Part shown: in pieces, positions 37,377 through 46,996 of the stretch
How positions within the stretch are numbered: the stretch's first letter is position 1
How the letters are laid out: the number at the start of each line of letters is the position of its first letter
Source of the DNA: Actinoalloteichus hoggarensis
GTDB taxonomy: Bacteria > Actinomycetota > Actinomycetes > Mycobacteriales > Pseudonocardiaceae
Assembly (NCBI RefSeq): GCF_002234535.1
Contig: NZ_CP022521.1
Location: forward strand, 124,001-188,000
DNA: 64,000 nt
Direction: 5' to 3'
Position numbers and translations under genes: made by a program
Notes under the pieces: generated by a model
Told to the model about the DNA's origin: nothing
The model's database searches: none
What the model saw: only the letters and a program-made list of their open reading frames with translations

Positions 37377-38576
37377 ATGGCGTTCGACGTCGCACGAGTG
37401 CGCGGGCTGTTCCCCGCGTTGGGCGACGGCTGGGTGCATCTCGACTCGCCCGCGGGCATGCAGGTGCCGGAGCAGGTCGCCACCGCCGTCGCCACCGCGC
37501 TCCGGGCACCCGTCTCCGGCCCGGGTGGTCTGTTCCCCGCATCACAGCGCTCCGCGGCGATCCTGGAGGCGGCGCGCCGCTCGATCGCCGATCTCGTGGG
37601 CGCCCACCCGGCGGGGGTCGTCCTCGGTCCCAGCGCGGCCGTGCTGCTGCAACGGCTGGCCGAGGTGGTGTCGGAGAACTGGGTCCTGGGCGACGAGGTC
37701 ATCGTCTCCCGTCTCGACCATCCCGCGAACGTCGCGCCGTGGCGACGGGCCGCTCAACGCAGCGGGGCCGCCGTCCGCTGGGCGGAGGTCGACATCGAGA
37801 CGTGCGAGCTGCCGGAATGGCAGTATCGGGAGCTGATCGGGGAACGGACCCAGGTGGTGGCCGTGACCGCGGCCTCCGGCGCCGTCGGCACCAGGCCGGA
37901 CATCCGTCAGATCGCCGAGTTCGCCTCCGCCGTCGACGCGCTCGTGGTGGTCGACGCCTCCTTCGCCGCACCGTTTCTGCCGCTGGACATCACCGCGATG
38001 GGGGCCGACGTCGTGGCGGTGTCGGCGACGTCCTGGGGTGGTCCGCCCGTCGGAGCCCTGGTGTTCCGCGATCCGGCGCTGCTCGACCGGTGGTCCTCGG
38101 TCTCGCTCGACCCGGCCGCGCGTGGCCAGGAACGACTGGAGCTGGGGCCGCACGCCTACCCGCTGCTGGCCGGGCTGGTCGCCTCCGTCGACTACCTGGC
38201 GGCTCTCGACGACACGGCGAAGGGACCTCGGCGCGAGCGGCTGCTGACCTCGCTCGGATCGGTGAAGGCCTACCAGGCCGGGCTGCTGGCCGGCGTGACG
38301 ACCGGCTTACGCGCGCTGCCGAAGGTGATGGTGATCGGCGACGCCATGCGCCGGGTGCCCACGATGGCGTTCACCGTGAACGGGATGAAGGCGCGCGACG
38401 TCGTCGACCATCTGCTGCGCGGCGGGGTGTGCGCCTTCTCCGATCCGGGGACGCACGACGTCTTCGCGGTGTTGGGCGTCGGCGAGGTCGGCGGCGCGGT
38501 GCGGATCGGCCTCGCGCACTACACGACGACCGTCGAGGTGGAGCGGCTCCTCGGGGCGGTCGACGAACTCGGCTGA
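37377..38576 (+). CDS. Cysteine desulfurase-like (class V aminotransferase-fold) protein lacking the PLP lysine
   Basis: A 399-residue class V aminotransferase-fold protein (compare M. tuberculosis Rv3778c). It has the family start WVHLDSPAGMQVPEQVA, the SRLDHPANVAPWRR region and the cofactor Asp in ALVVVDASFAAPF. At the position where class V enzymes hold PLP through lysine (S-x-H-K), this protein reads S216-A-T-S219-W-G-G-P, so the Schiff-base lysine is absent. It may be a non-catalytic relative or use another mechanism. TACGGT lies 6 bases before ATG 37377, a leaderless start. It is divergent from bpa, as in mycobacteria. Confidence 0.85.
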   Translation: MAFDVARVRGLFPALGDGWVHLDSPAGMQVPEQVATAVATALRAPVSGPGGLFPASQRSAAILEAARRSIADLVGAHPAGVVLGPSAAVLLQRLAEVVSENWVLGDEVIVSRLDHPANVAPWRRAAQRSGAAVRWAEVDIETCELPEWQYRELIGERTQVVAVTAASGAVGTRPDIRQIAEFASAVDALVVVDASFAAPFLPLDITAMGADVVAVSATSWGGPPVGALVFRDPALLDRWSSVSLDPAARGQERLELGPHAYPLLAGLVASVDYLAALDDTAKGPRRERLLTSLGSVKAYQAGLLAGVTTGLRALPKVMVIGDAMRRVPTMAFTVNGMKARDVVDHLLRGGVCAFSDPGTHDVFAVLGVGEVGGAVRIGLAHYTTTVEVERLLGAVDELG

Positions 38577-38872
38577 CGTCTGCGGCCGGATTCTCCTCGG
38601 CCGAGCAGAACCCGTGGCCGGTGCGGCAGGCCCTGCCGTCCGGGCATATTCGTTGATCCTTTCGGGCGTCGTCCTCGGTGATCCGGTTCCGCTCGGTGTA
38701 CCTCGGCGCGCATAAGCCTGCCTGCGTTGATGCTTCTGGGCGCATCCCGGATCGGATGATGGTCGGGCCGTCGACGGGTGCGATTGAATGACGGTGGTCA
38801 GGCTGCGGTGCCGACCGCGGGCAGTGACGGACATCCACGCCGCATGGCGTGCGACCAGGGGGAAGGTGATCG

Positions 38873-39538
38873 GTGGACGGCTTCGCCTCGCAGGCTGTCG
38901 CCGACCTCGCCGCCTGGCAGCGGCTCGGACCGCTGCTCACGGACTACCTGCCGTTTCCGGCGGGCTCGCTGCGCCCGACCGCGATCGTCGCCCTGCTGGA
39001 CGAGGTGCTGATCGGCGACCGCAGCGTCGTGGTCCAGTGCGGCAGCGGCTCCTCCTCGATCCTGCTGGCCCGGCTGCTGAGCAGACGGGGCTTCGGCAGG
39101 CTGCTCGCCTTGGAGCACGACGAACGGGCGGCGGCGTTCGTCACCAGCCAGTTGCGGCGAGAACGACTCTCCGAGGTGGCGCGGGTGGTGCACACGCCGC
39201 TGGCGGCGCATCCGGCCGCCGTCGGCGGGCTCTCCTGGTACGAGCCGTCGGTCGTCTTCGAGATGGTCACGTCCTTCGTCGATCGCAACGGGCTCGTCGA
39301 CCTGCTGCTCGTGGACGGCCCGCCGATCGCGGACGGCGTTCCCGAGACGGACCTGTCCAGGTACCCCGCGCTGCCGGTGCTGCGCGGCGCGTTGTCACCC
39401 GGCGCGACGGTCCTGGTGGGCGACGACGCGGACCCGCAGAGCGGGCGGGCGGTGCTCGACCGGTGGTCACGGGAGTTCGGCCTGCGATTTCATCGCGACC
39501 GGACGGCCGGGCTGGCCGTCGCCGTCGTGCGGATCTGA
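38873..39538 (+). CDS. Class I SAM-dependent methyltransferase-like protein
   Basis: A 221-residue Rossmann-like protein. The SAM loop appears as VVVQCGSGSSSILLARLLSR, followed by an acidic strand end LLALEHDERAAAFV, and LVDLLLVDGPPI, as in the Methyltransf_24 group. The C-terminus AVLDRWSREFGLRF is typical. Target unknown; the context among cell-wall genes may mean glycan or lipid methylation. GTG 38873 is preceded by GGGGGAAGG, spacing 8. It follows a 296-base gap and ends 60 bases before the converging oxidoreductase gene. Confidence 0.75.
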   Translation: MDGFASQAVADLAAWQRLGPLLTDYLPFPAGSLRPTAIVALLDEVLIGDRSVVVQCGSGSSSILLARLLSRRGFGRLLALEHDERAAAFVTSQLRRERLSEVARVVHTPLAAHPAAVGGLSWYEPSVVFEMVTSFVDRNGLVDLLLVDGPPIADGVPETDLSRYPALPVLRGALSPGATVLVGDDADPQSGRAVLDRWSREFGLRFHRDRTAGLAVAVVRI

Positions 39539-39598
39539 CGCCGACCGAGCAACACCGGCCGAGTCCGCCGACGACCGGAGGTCGTGATCGGGCGCGGC

Positions 39599-40585
39599 TC
39601 AGCGGACCAGCAGCAGCTTGCCGACCACGCCGCCGGACTCCAGCAGCTCGTGGGCACGGCCCGCCTCGGTCAGGGGCACGCGATCCTGCACGATCGGCCG
39701 AATCCTCCCGTCCTCCACCATCGGCCACAGCCGCTCGACGACGTCCGCGACGATCACGGCCTTGCTGCTCGGGCCGGACACCGGACGGGACCGCAGCCCC
39801 GTCGCGCTGATGCTCAGCCGCTTGGGCAGCAGCGCGGAGAGATCCAGCTCCGCCTTGCGTCCGCCCTGCATTCCGATGACGACCAGACGACCGTCCGCCG
39901 CGAGGACGTCGATGTTGCGGCTCAGGTACTTCGCGCCCATGTTGTCCAAGACGACGTCCGCGCCGTGCCCGGCGGTGGCGCGACGCACTTCGGCGACGAA
40001 GTCCTCCCGGCGATGATCGATCGCGACATCCGCCCCGAGCTCCCGGCAGCGCGCCACCCGGTCTGGGGAGCCCGCCGTCACCGCGACCGTCGCACCGAGT
40101 GCCTTGCCGAGCTGGATCGCGAAGGTGCCGATGCCGCTCGCCCCGCCGTGCACCAGCAGCACGTCCTCGGCCGTCAGCCTGCCGACGCCGACCACGTTGG
40201 ACCACACGGTGCAGGCGACCTCCGGCAGGCCCGCCGCGGTGACCAGGTCGACGCCGCGTGGCACCGGCATCACCTGGGACGCAGGCACCGCCACCCGTTC
40301 GGCGTAGCCGCCGCCTGCCAGCAGCGCGCAGACCTCGTCGCCCACCCGCCAGTCGGTCACGTTCGAGCCGAGCGCGCTGATCACCCCGGAGCACTCCAGA
40401 CCCGGAATGGGGGTGGTGCCGGGCGGCGGATCGTAGAGGCCCTGTCGTTGCATCAGATCGGCTCTGTTGACTGCGCTCGCCGTGACATCGATGACGACCT
40501 CGCCCGCCGCGGGGCTCGGATCGGGGTGGTCGACCCATTCCAGCATGTCGGGGCCGCCTGGCTCCCGGATGACGATCGCTCGCAT
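39599..40585 (-). CDS. NAD(P)H:quinone oxidoreductase (zinc-free MDR family)
   Basis: A 328-residue medium-chain reductase. It has IPGLECSGVISALG, the NADPH-binding LLVHGGASGIGTFAIQLGK, and DVVLDNMGAKYLSRN; zinc-binding cysteines of alcohol dehydrogenases are missing, as in quinone reductase/TIGR02824 proteins. It reduces quinones or related enones with NADPH. ATG 40585 follows TAGCGT by 6 bases, a leaderless start. M. tuberculosis has a similar gene (Rv3777) next to Rv3778c, so this extends the conserved order. No functional tie to galactan is known. Confidence 0.9.
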   Translation of the reverse strand: MRAIVIREPGGPDMLEWVDHPDPSPAAGEVVIDVTASAVNRADLMQRQGLYDPPPGTTPIPGLECSGVISALGSNVTDWRVGDEVCALLAGGGYAERVAVPASQVMPVPRGVDLVTAAGLPEVACTVWSNVVGVGRLTAEDVLLVHGGASGIGTFAIQLGKALGATVAVTAGSPDRVARCRELGADVAIDHRREDFVAEVRRATAGHGADVVLDNMGAKYLSRNIDVLAADGRLVVIGMQGGRKAELDLSALLPKRLSISATGLRSRPVSGPSSKAVIVADVVERLWPMVEDGRIRPIVQDRVPLTEAGRAHELLESGGVVGKLLLVR

Positions 40586-40687
40586 CCCACGACGCTAGCT
40601 GCTGCGGCCGGGTTGAAGCGGTCCGACGCTCGCCGGGCCCGGAAACGACGTCGAGGAATCGGGGTACTCGCGGGATGATCCGTCCTC

Positions 40688-41353
40688 ATGAGTCCTGATC
40701 CGTGGCCGCTGCGGGATCTCGTGCTGCGCACGCCCCGTCTGGAGTTGCGCCCTGACGACGACGCCGGACTGCTCGAACTCGTCGCCGAAGCCGAGGCCGG
40801 CATCCACCCGCCCTCGGAGATGCCGTTCCGCGAGGCGTGGACCGACATCCCGACCGACCGATTCGGTCGATCGATCCTGCAGTTCCACTGGTCGCAACGG
40901 GCCGCGCTTCGGCCGGAGCAGTGGCGACTGAACTTCCTGGTCAGACGAGAGGGCCGGGTCATCGGCACCCAGGGCCTCGCCGCCGACGACCTGGCCGTGC
41001 TGCACACCGTGGCCACCGGCTCCTGGCTGGGAGCCCGCAGCCAGGGCCAGGGTTACGGCACGGAGATGCGGGCCGCCGTGCTGATGTTCGCCTTCGATCA
41101 CCTCGGCGCCCGTCGGGCGAGGTCCGCGGTCGTCGACGGCAACCCGAGGTCGCTCGCCGTCAGTCGCAGGCTCGGCTACCTGCCGGACGGAACGGAGGAG
41201 TTCGTGCTTCGAGGGGACCGGAGCACCGAGCAGCGGCTGCTGCTCACCGCCGAGCGGTTTCAGGTGTCGCGGCCCGGGTGGACGACGGAGGTCGAGGGAT
41301 TCGCGGGGTGCGCGGCGGTTCTCGGGGTGCGGACACGGCGCGATCACCCTTGA
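40688..41353 (+). CDS. GNAT-family N-acetyltransferase
   Basis: A 221-residue acetyltransferase of the RimJ/RimL-like group. The start LVLRTPRLELRPDDDAGLLE is typical; the acetyl-CoA site is SQGQGYGTEMRAAVLMFAFD, followed by DHLGARRARSAVVDGN and SLAVSRRLGYLPDG. Acetylates an N-terminal amine, a small molecule or an antibiotic; the substrate is unknown. It starts 103 bases from the divergent quinone oxidoreductase start. No clear ribosome site is seen. Confidence 0.88.
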   Translation: MSPDPWPLRDLVLRTPRLELRPDDDAGLLELVAEAEAGIHPPSEMPFREAWTDIPTDRFGRSILQFHWSQRAALRPEQWRLNFLVRREGRVIGTQGLAADDLAVLHTVATGSWLGARSQGQGYGTEMRAAVLMFAFDHLGARRARSAVVDGNPRSLAVSRRLGYLPDGTEEFVLRGDRSTEQRLLLTAERFQVSRPGWTTEVEGFAGCAAVLGVRTRRDHP

Positions 41354-41482
41354 CTCGCTCAGATCCACCGACGAAGGTGACCAGCGGTGGCCGATCCGTT
41401 CTACGAGCGTGACCTCCGACGGAGCGGTCGCCGTCCACTGCTCGTCGCACAGCCGTGTCGGCCACACTGAGGGGAATCGTCT

Positions 41483-43000
41483 ATGTCGGTCACCAGAAGC
41501 GGCGCCAGACCCGCCGCCGTCGTCCTCGCCGCGTGCGTCGGCCTCGGGCTCGTGGGCTCGCCCGCCGTCGCGGACCCGCAGGAGGCCTTCGCGGTGCGCT
41601 CGCTGCCGCAGGACGTGGCGAACGCGGTCGAGCTGACCGGGGTCAATCGCCACCTGATCGCCCTACAGCGCATCGCCGAGCAGAACGGCGGCACCAGGGC
41701 GGACGGCGAACCCGGTTACGACGCCAGCATCGACTACGTGGTCGGCAGGCTGCGGGCCGCGGGCTACGACGTGAGCACGCCCGAGTTCGACTACGAGCTC
41801 TTCGTCGCCTCGACGGAACGCCTCGCCGTGGCGGGCGAGAGTGTGGACCTGGAGGCGCTGGAGTTCACCCCGAGCACGGCCGAGGGCGGTCTCACCGCGC
41901 CGCTGGCGGTGCTCCCGGCGGGCTCGGAGCTCGGCTGCGCCCCGGAGGACTACGCGGGCGTCGACGCCGAGGGCAGCGTCCTGCTGATTCGTCGCGGTGA
42001 ATGCGACTTCGCGTTGAAGGCGCGGCTCGCCTCCGAGGCGGGTGCGGCCGCGGCGTTGATCGCCAACAATGTCGATGGTGCGCTGAGCGGCACGCTCGGG
42101 GACCCGTCGTTGGCGACCATCCCCACCGGCGGAGTGACCCGCGCCGACGGCGACGCCCTGTGGTCTCAGGCGGGCGCTGACGTCGAGTTGGAGCTGATCG
42201 CGGGCTTCGAGACCAGGACCAGCCGCAACGTCATCGCGCAGACCCGCACCGGCCGCACCGACAACGTGGTGGTCGCCGGGGCCCACCTCGACTCGGTGTA
42301 CGCGGGCATCAACGACAACGGCACCGGATCGGCCGCCCTGCTGGAGACGGCCGTCCAGCTCGGGGGCGCGCCGGACGTCGACAACGCGGTGCGGTTCGCC
42401 TGGTGGGGCGCCGAGGAACTCGGTCTGCACGGCTCCACGCAGTACGTCCGTTCGCTGGACTTCGAGCAGCAGTTGGACATCGCGCTGTACCTGAACTTCG
42501 ACATGATCGGCTCGCCGAACGCCGGCTACTTCGTCCTCGACGGCGACGGTTCCGAGGGGCTGTCCGCCCCGGGTCCGTACGGATCGGCGCAGATCGAGCA
42601 GGCCTTCGTCGACTACTTCGCCGAGGGCGGCATCGAGACGGAGGGCGCGGACTTCAGCGGGCGGTCCGACTACGCCGAGTTCATCGCGGTCGGCATCCCC
42701 TCGGGTGGTCTGTTCACCGGTGCCGAGGGACTCAAGACCGAGGAGCAGGCGGAGAAGTGGGGCGGCGTCGCGGGCGAGGCCTACGACCCGAACTACCACT
42801 TCCCCGCCGACGACCTCGGCAACGTCGACCGGGTGGCTCTGGAGCGCAACGCCAAGGCCGTTGCCTACGTGACCACGGCGTACGGCGAGAGCACCGAGAC
42901 GGTGAACGGGGTGCCGCCGCGTGCGAAGCGGGCCGAGATACGGGCGACGACGCGCGTGGCGTCGGCGTCGGCGCACCGCGCCGACCTGGTCGCGAGCTGA
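41483..43000 (+). CDS. Secreted M28 family zinc aminopeptidase with PA domain
   Basis: A 505-residue secreted peptidase. A signal peptide covers residues 1-30 (PAAVVLAACVGLGLVGSPAV, cleavage near ADP). Residues about 145-215 form a PA domain (VLLIRRGECDFALKARLASE). The catalytic part holds zinc ligands in GAHLDSVYAGINDNGTGSAA, WWGAEELGLHGS, FDMIGSPNAGYF and the final FPADD. This resembles Streptomyces aminopeptidases that release N-terminal hydrophobic residues outside the cell. ATG 41483 is preceded by GAGGGGAA. A 15-bp hairpin terminator follows at 43074-43115. Confidence 0.92.
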   Translation: MSVTRSGARPAAVVLAACVGLGLVGSPAVADPQEAFAVRSLPQDVANAVELTGVNRHLIALQRIAEQNGGTRADGEPGYDASIDYVVGRLRAAGYDVSTPEFDYELFVASTERLAVAGESVDLEALEFTPSTAEGGLTAPLAVLPAGSELGCAPEDYAGVDAEGSVLLIRRGECDFALKARLASEAGAAAALIANNVDGALSGTLGDPSLATIPTGGVTRADGDALWSQAGADVELELIAGFETRTSRNVIAQTRTGRTDNVVVAGAHLDSVYAGINDNGTGSAALLETAVQLGGAPDVDNAVRFAWWGAEELGLHGSTQYVRSLDFEQQLDIALYLNFDMIGSPNAGYFVLDGDGSEGLSAPGPYGSAQIEQAFVDYFAEGGIETEGADFSGRSDYAEFIAVGIPSGGLFTGAEGLKTEEQAEKWGGVAGEAYDPNYHFPADDLGNVDRVALERNAKAVAYVTTAYGESTETVNGVPPRAKRAEIRATTRVASASAHRADLVAS

Positions 43001-43073
43001 GGCCGTCGGCCTCGTCACCGCGCGCGGCGGCGTGAGTCGGGCGCGGCGTCTAAGAGGCCTGCGCGGCTGATCA

Positions 43074-43115
43074 CGGCTCGGCACCGAGCGATCTGTTCGA
43101 CTCGGTGCCGAGCCG
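43074..43115 (+). terminator. Perfect 15-bp hairpin after the M28 peptidase gene
   Basis: Arms CGGCTCGGCACCGAG (43074-43088) and CTCGGTGCCGAGCCG (43101-43115) pair perfectly around a 12-base loop. The rest of the 43001-43355 gap shows no gene. Confidence 0.8.
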
Positions 43116-43355
43116 GCTCCCGGTGATCGGGCCGTTCCGCGGCCGCGACGCTCAGCCGGATTCGGCGGCCCTGGCATGACCGATCCCGCCGTGTCCGGTC
43201 CAACACCGATCGAGTGCCGGGGAGCACATCGATCGTTCACCTCCATGTTTTCCGGGCGTCGCGTCGTTCTGCCAGGGTCAGGCCGCGACCGGACCAGGTC
43301 GGCTGCCACTCGGTCGGGTGATCGAGGGGTGGGTGGAACGAGTACGGGAGCGGCT

Positions 43356-44645
43356 GTGAGTCTCCGAGTCAGGCGCGGTGCGGCGGGGTCTGCGGCGATA
43401 CTCGGTGCCGTGGCGATCAGCATCGGAGCGGCCGCCGGCGGCGCGACCGCCGTGGCGTCGACGGCGTCACCCGCGACGGGCCCGGACACGAGCACCATGG
43501 CGGTCGACGGCGCCGCCCGCCCCGCGCTGCCCGGCGCGACGCGCTTCGCGACCTTCAACGCCTCGCTGAACCGGGCAGCCGACGGGGATCTGCTCGCGGA
43601 CCTCAGCGCCCCCGATGATCCGCAGGCCGCCCAGATCGCCGAGGTCATCCAGCGGAACCGCCCCGACGTCGTGCTGCTCAACGAGTTCGACCACGTCGAG
43701 GGCGGCGCGGCCGTCGAGGCCTTCCAGCGGAACTATCTGGCCGTCGGCCGGCGGGGCGCGCGCGGAATCGAATATCCGTACGCCTACACCGCGCCGGTGA
43801 ACACCGGGGTGCCCAGTGGTTTCGACCTCAATCGGGACGGGGAGATCGGCGGGCCGGACGACGCGCTCGGGTTCGGCGCGTTCCCCGGGCAGTACGGCAT
43901 GGTCGTCCTGTCGCGCCATCCCATCGACCTGGACGCGGTGCGCACCTTCCAGCATTTCCGGTGGCGGGACATGCCCGGCGCGCTGCTGCCTGACGACGTC
44001 GAGACGCCGGAGCCCGGCGACTGGTATTCGCCCGAGGCGCTGGACGTCCTGCCGCTGTCCTCGAAGTCGCACTGGGACGTGCCGATCCGCATCGGCTCAC
44101 AGACCGTGCACTTCCTGGTCTCTCACCCCACCCCCCCGGCCTTCGACGGCCCCGAACGGCGGAATCGGCTGCGTAATCACGACGAGATCCGGTTCTGGGC
44201 GGACTACGTCACGCCTGGCCGCGGCGATTACGCCTACGACGACGAGGGCGGCCGCGGCGGACTGCCCGCCGGGGCACGTTTCGTGGTGGCGGGCGACCAG
44301 AACGCCGATCCGATGGACGGAGACGGCGAGCCAGGCGCGATCGCACAGCTCTTGGCCGCACCCACCCTGATCGACCCGTGGCCGGGCAGCCTCGGCGCGA
44401 TCCGCGCGTCCTGGGAGCAGGGCGGCGCGAACCGGGAGCATCGCGGCCTCTCGTGGTTCGACACCGCCGACTTCGCCGACGAGGGCCCGGGCAACCTGCG
44501 GGTCGACTACGTGCTGCCCTCCCGGCGTCTCGTTCCGGTCGGCAGCGGGGTGTTCTGGCCCGTGCCGGAATCCGCCCTCAGCAGGCTCAACTCCGCTTCC
44601 GACCACCACCTCGTCTGGGTCGACGTGCTGACGGGCCTCGGCTGA
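43356..44645 (+). CDS. Secreted endonuclease/exonuclease/phosphatase-family protein
   Basis: A 429-residue exported member of the endonuclease/exonuclease/phosphatase superfamily. The signal peptide includes AAGSAAILGAVAISIGAAAG, with cleavage after about residue 30. The EEP marks are TRFATFNASL, VVLLNEFDHVEG (metal Glu), VAGDQNADPMDGDG and SDHHLVWVDV (catalytic His). A secreted nuclease, phosphatase or phosphodiesterase are all possible. GTG 43356 follows GGGAG by 5 bases. The frame extends to 43176, but that part has no signal-like sequence, so the later start is better. Confidence 0.85.
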   Translation: MSLRVRRGAAGSAAILGAVAISIGAAAGGATAVASTASPATGPDTSTMAVDGAARPALPGATRFATFNASLNRAADGDLLADLSAPDDPQAAQIAEVIQRNRPDVVLLNEFDHVEGGAAVEAFQRNYLAVGRRGARGIEYPYAYTAPVNTGVPSGFDLNRDGEIGGPDDALGFGAFPGQYGMVVLSRHPIDLDAVRTFQHFRWRDMPGALLPDDVETPEPGDWYSPEALDVLPLSSKSHWDVPIRIGSQTVHFLVSHPTPPAFDGPERRNRLRNHDEIRFWADYVTPGRGDYAYDDEGGRGGLPAGARFVVAGDQNADPMDGDGEPGAIAQLLAAPTLIDPWPGSLGAIRASWEQGGANREHRGLSWFDTADFADEGPGNLRVDYVLPSRRLVPVGSGVFWPVPESALSRLNSASDHHLVWVDVLTGLG

Positions 44646-45171
44646 GCCGACACCGCGTCCTGACACACGCCGCCCGGCGGGCGATCGACGACGGCATAGG
44701 CGCCCGCCCGCAGCCTGCTGGGCAGGCCGTTCGACGCCTCTCGACGCTACGCCGGCCGGGTGAACCTTTAGGGGCGGTGGCGGCCGAGGACACGAGCGCC
44801 GTCCGACCGCGCCGGCGCGAGCCCGCAGGCAATCGACGGCCGCGGCCTGCCGTCCGCGGTGCCGCCTTCCACGGCGCGTGGAGCGCGTGGGACGGGGGGC
44901 ACCGGCGCCAGCTGTGCTGGTCCGGCCCGTCTGACGGGAGTCATCGGGTCGGCCGGACCGGTGTGCTCGGACACCGTCGCGGCGGTGAGCCGGTTGATCG
45001 GGGGCGACACCGTCCTGGGCACGACGACGGGAGCACCGTCGCGTCGGCCTGCTCCATTCGTTGCGATCCGTACCCTCTACCCGCACCGGACATGTGCGGA
45101 GAGTAGTTGAACGGTGACTGTGTGCGGAGGCGGCGGGTCGTGTCCTCGGCCGGAACCAATAACCTGGGGTG
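44646..45171. other. Gene-free stretch, about 525 bases
   Basis: It separates the EEP gene from the marR gene. No frame has a recognisable motif. Its right end holds the promoter TAACCT (45160-45165) of the MarR gene. Confidence 0.5.
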
Positions 45172-45651
45172 GTGACAACTGGAATGCGGGTCGAGCCGAA
45201 ATGGCTCGACGACGATGAGATGCGGGCCTGGCGGAACTACGTCGTCGGCAGCTCCCTGTTGGAATACCACCTGCATCGAGAGCTGCAGGACGCACACGAC
45301 CTGGCCCTGGCCGACTACGAGATCCTGGTCCGTCTCTCCGAACGTGACGATCGCCGGATGCGGATGAGCGAACTCGCCGCCGAGGTGGCCTCGTCGAAGA
45401 GCCGGGTGTCCCATCAGATCTCACGCCTTCAGCACGCGGGCCTGGTCCATCGGATCGAATGCCCCAGCGACGGCCGGGGCGTCTTCGCCGTGCTCACCGA
45501 GCGCGGACACGACGTCTTGACCAGGGCCGCCCCCACCCATGTCGACGGCGTCCGCAGGCATCTGATCGACCTGCTCGACGGCGAGGAACAGGCCGTCCTC
45601 GGCCGAGTGTTCGAGCGCGTCACGCAACGGCTGGGCGGGGAACGGAGCTGA
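45172..45651 (+). CDS. MarR-family regulator
   Basis: A 159-residue MarR regulator. The winged HTH is visible at RMRMSELAAEVASSKSRVSH and QISRLQHAGLVHRIECPSDG, followed by the wing GRGVFAVLTERGHD; the flanking helices form the dimer. It usually represses genes for efflux or oxidative defence in response to small aromatic compounds. TAACCT lies 6 bases before GTG 45172, which supports this start; GTG 45169 and ATG 45184 are alternatives. The target is not evident since the downstream unit is a tRNA gene. Confidence 0.9.
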   Translation: MTTGMRVEPKWLDDDEMRAWRNYVVGSSLLEYHLHRELQDAHDLALADYEILVRLSERDDRRMRMSELAAEVASSKSRVSHQISRLQHAGLVHRIECPSDGRGVFAVLTERGHDVLTRAAPTHVDGVRRHLIDLLDGEEQAVLGRVFERVTQRLGGERS

Positions 45652-45679
45652 GCGGGCATTGACTACTCTGCAGCACAGA

Positions 45680-45764
45680 GGAAGCGTGGCAGAGCGGCCG
45701 AATGCACCCGCCTTGAAAGCGGGAGACCTTCACGGGTCCGGGGGTTCAAATCCCTCCGCTTCCG
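45680..45764 (+). tRNA. tRNA-Ser (anticodon TGA)
   Basis: An 85-nt class II tRNA: acceptor GGAAGCG pairs with CGCTTCC, the long variable arm is present, the T-loop is TTCAAAT and the anticodon TGA reads UCA codons. CCA is not encoded. A hairpin follows at 45784-45819. Confidence 0.96.
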
Positions 45765-45783
45765 CAGCGCTGACCAGCGTAGA

Positions 45784-45819
45784 CCGGGCGGACGCTCCGC
45801 GAGGGGAGCACCCGCCCGG
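45784..45819 (+). terminator. Hairpin terminator after tRNA-Ser(TGA)
   Basis: CCGGGCGG and a CTCC arm pair with GGAG and CCGCCCGG around a GCGA loop, with small bulges, 20 bases after the tRNA end. Confidence 0.7.
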
Positions 45820-46526
45820 CCCAGGCGGTCTCAGACGTAGTCTCATTCCGCCCAGAGCGCGCGGGAGCCGGCCCGCGAAGTTCGCGACGGATGTCGGACG
45901 TGACGTGCCGGCGACGAGCTGCGCGAGAGGCATCGGTCCGCGGCTGTGGGGTCGGCGACCGGCCGGACATGAGCGGCGCCGTCGTAGCGTGACGACGAGC
46001 ATCGTGCCTGCCGGCGTTCTTCATCCGGCCGCGATCGCCGCAGGCGGATCTCACTGGGCCGCGACGCGACCCGCCGGTTTTCGCCCGACTGTCCCGGGCC
46101 GCTCCGGCCCTCACGGGGGCGGCGATCTCGATCGCTTCCCGCAGGCTTCAGGAGCCTTGCGGGAGCCTCGCCGGGCCGGCCACGCGCAGCCGACGCCTCT
46201 TCCGGTGCGGTGTCCTCTCTGGCTGGGCAGTGCCCACCTCGTCGCGTGCGAGCGCGGCAGCCGCCACACCGACCTGGCGTGACGGCGGAACGTCCCCACG
46301 GCGCGTCGGGGTCCTCGGCGTTGCTCTCGGAAGCTGTCGTCATCGCGCGTCCGCCCAGGCCGGCCTCGGTCTCCGCGCACCGTGCCCGGGCTGAGAACCG
46401 CTGGCGAGCGAGGCCCGCCGGGCGCCGACCCGCTCCGTCGTCGGTTAGTCCGACGGCGGGCTGGGGTAGGCCGGTGGTTGCCGGTCACGACCACGCCCGG
46501 CACTGACGCGAGAGGAGCGTGACGAC
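45820..46526. other. Gene-free stretch, about 700 bases
   Basis: It lies between the tRNA terminator and the DUF2188 gene. Translations are Arg/Pro/Ala-rich and motif-free on both strands. The last 25 bases supply the ribosome site GAGAGGAG for the DUF2188 gene. Confidence 0.5.
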
Positions 46527-46748
46527 ATGGCTCGACGGAGGCGATACGGCGTCGTCCCGCACGGCGGGGACTGGAGGGTCACCCGCGCGGGCAGGGTGCT
46601 GTCCAACCACCATCTCAAGTCGAGGGCGGTGGACGAGGGCGTCCGGGCGGCGCGAGCCGACCGCGACAGTCAGCTGGTGATCCGACGCCGTGACGGAACC
46701 TTCCAGGACAACCGCACCTTCGACGCCCCGCGACGTTCGCACGGCTGA
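46527..46748 (+). CDS. DUF2188 small protein
   Basis: A 73-residue basic protein of the DUF2188 family: RRYGVVPHGGDWRVTRAGRV, the alpha helix AVDEGVRAARADRDSQLVI and the marker RRRDGTFQDNRTF (compare the conserved RDGxI/FQ motif). Function unknown; members are small cytoplasmic proteins. A clear ribosome site (GAGAGGAG) lies upstream. It stands alone, converging on the M23 gene across a hairpin. Confidence 0.8.
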   Translation: MARRRRYGVVPHGGDWRVTRAGRVLSNHHLKSRAVDEGVRAARADRDSQLVIRRRDGTFQDNRTFDAPRRSHG

Positions 46749-46938
46749 CCGAGACGCCGCCTGGCGGCAGCGGTCCCGGACGCCCACCGAAGTGCGGCCC
46801 CGGAGACGCCGCCGACGGGGCCACGGCCTGCGCCGAGCCCCGGCCGCGTCCTCGGTCGACGTCGACAAGGTTCGCTGCGGGGCTCCTTCCGAGGTCGTCG
46901 GATGTCGTCGGGTGGGGCTCGGGTGTCGGAGACGCCGA

Positions 46939-46968
46939 CGCGCCCGCCAGGGCAACCTGGCGGGCGCG
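46939..46968 (-). terminator. Perfect 13-bp hairpin after the M23 gene
   Basis: Arms CGCGCCCGCCAGG and CCTGGCGGGCGCG pair perfectly around the loop GCAA, 28 bases past the M23 stop. It could also stop transcription from the DUF2188 gene. Confidence 0.85.
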
Positions 46969-46996
46969 TGGGGTGTGTGGCCGGGTCGGGCGGTTC

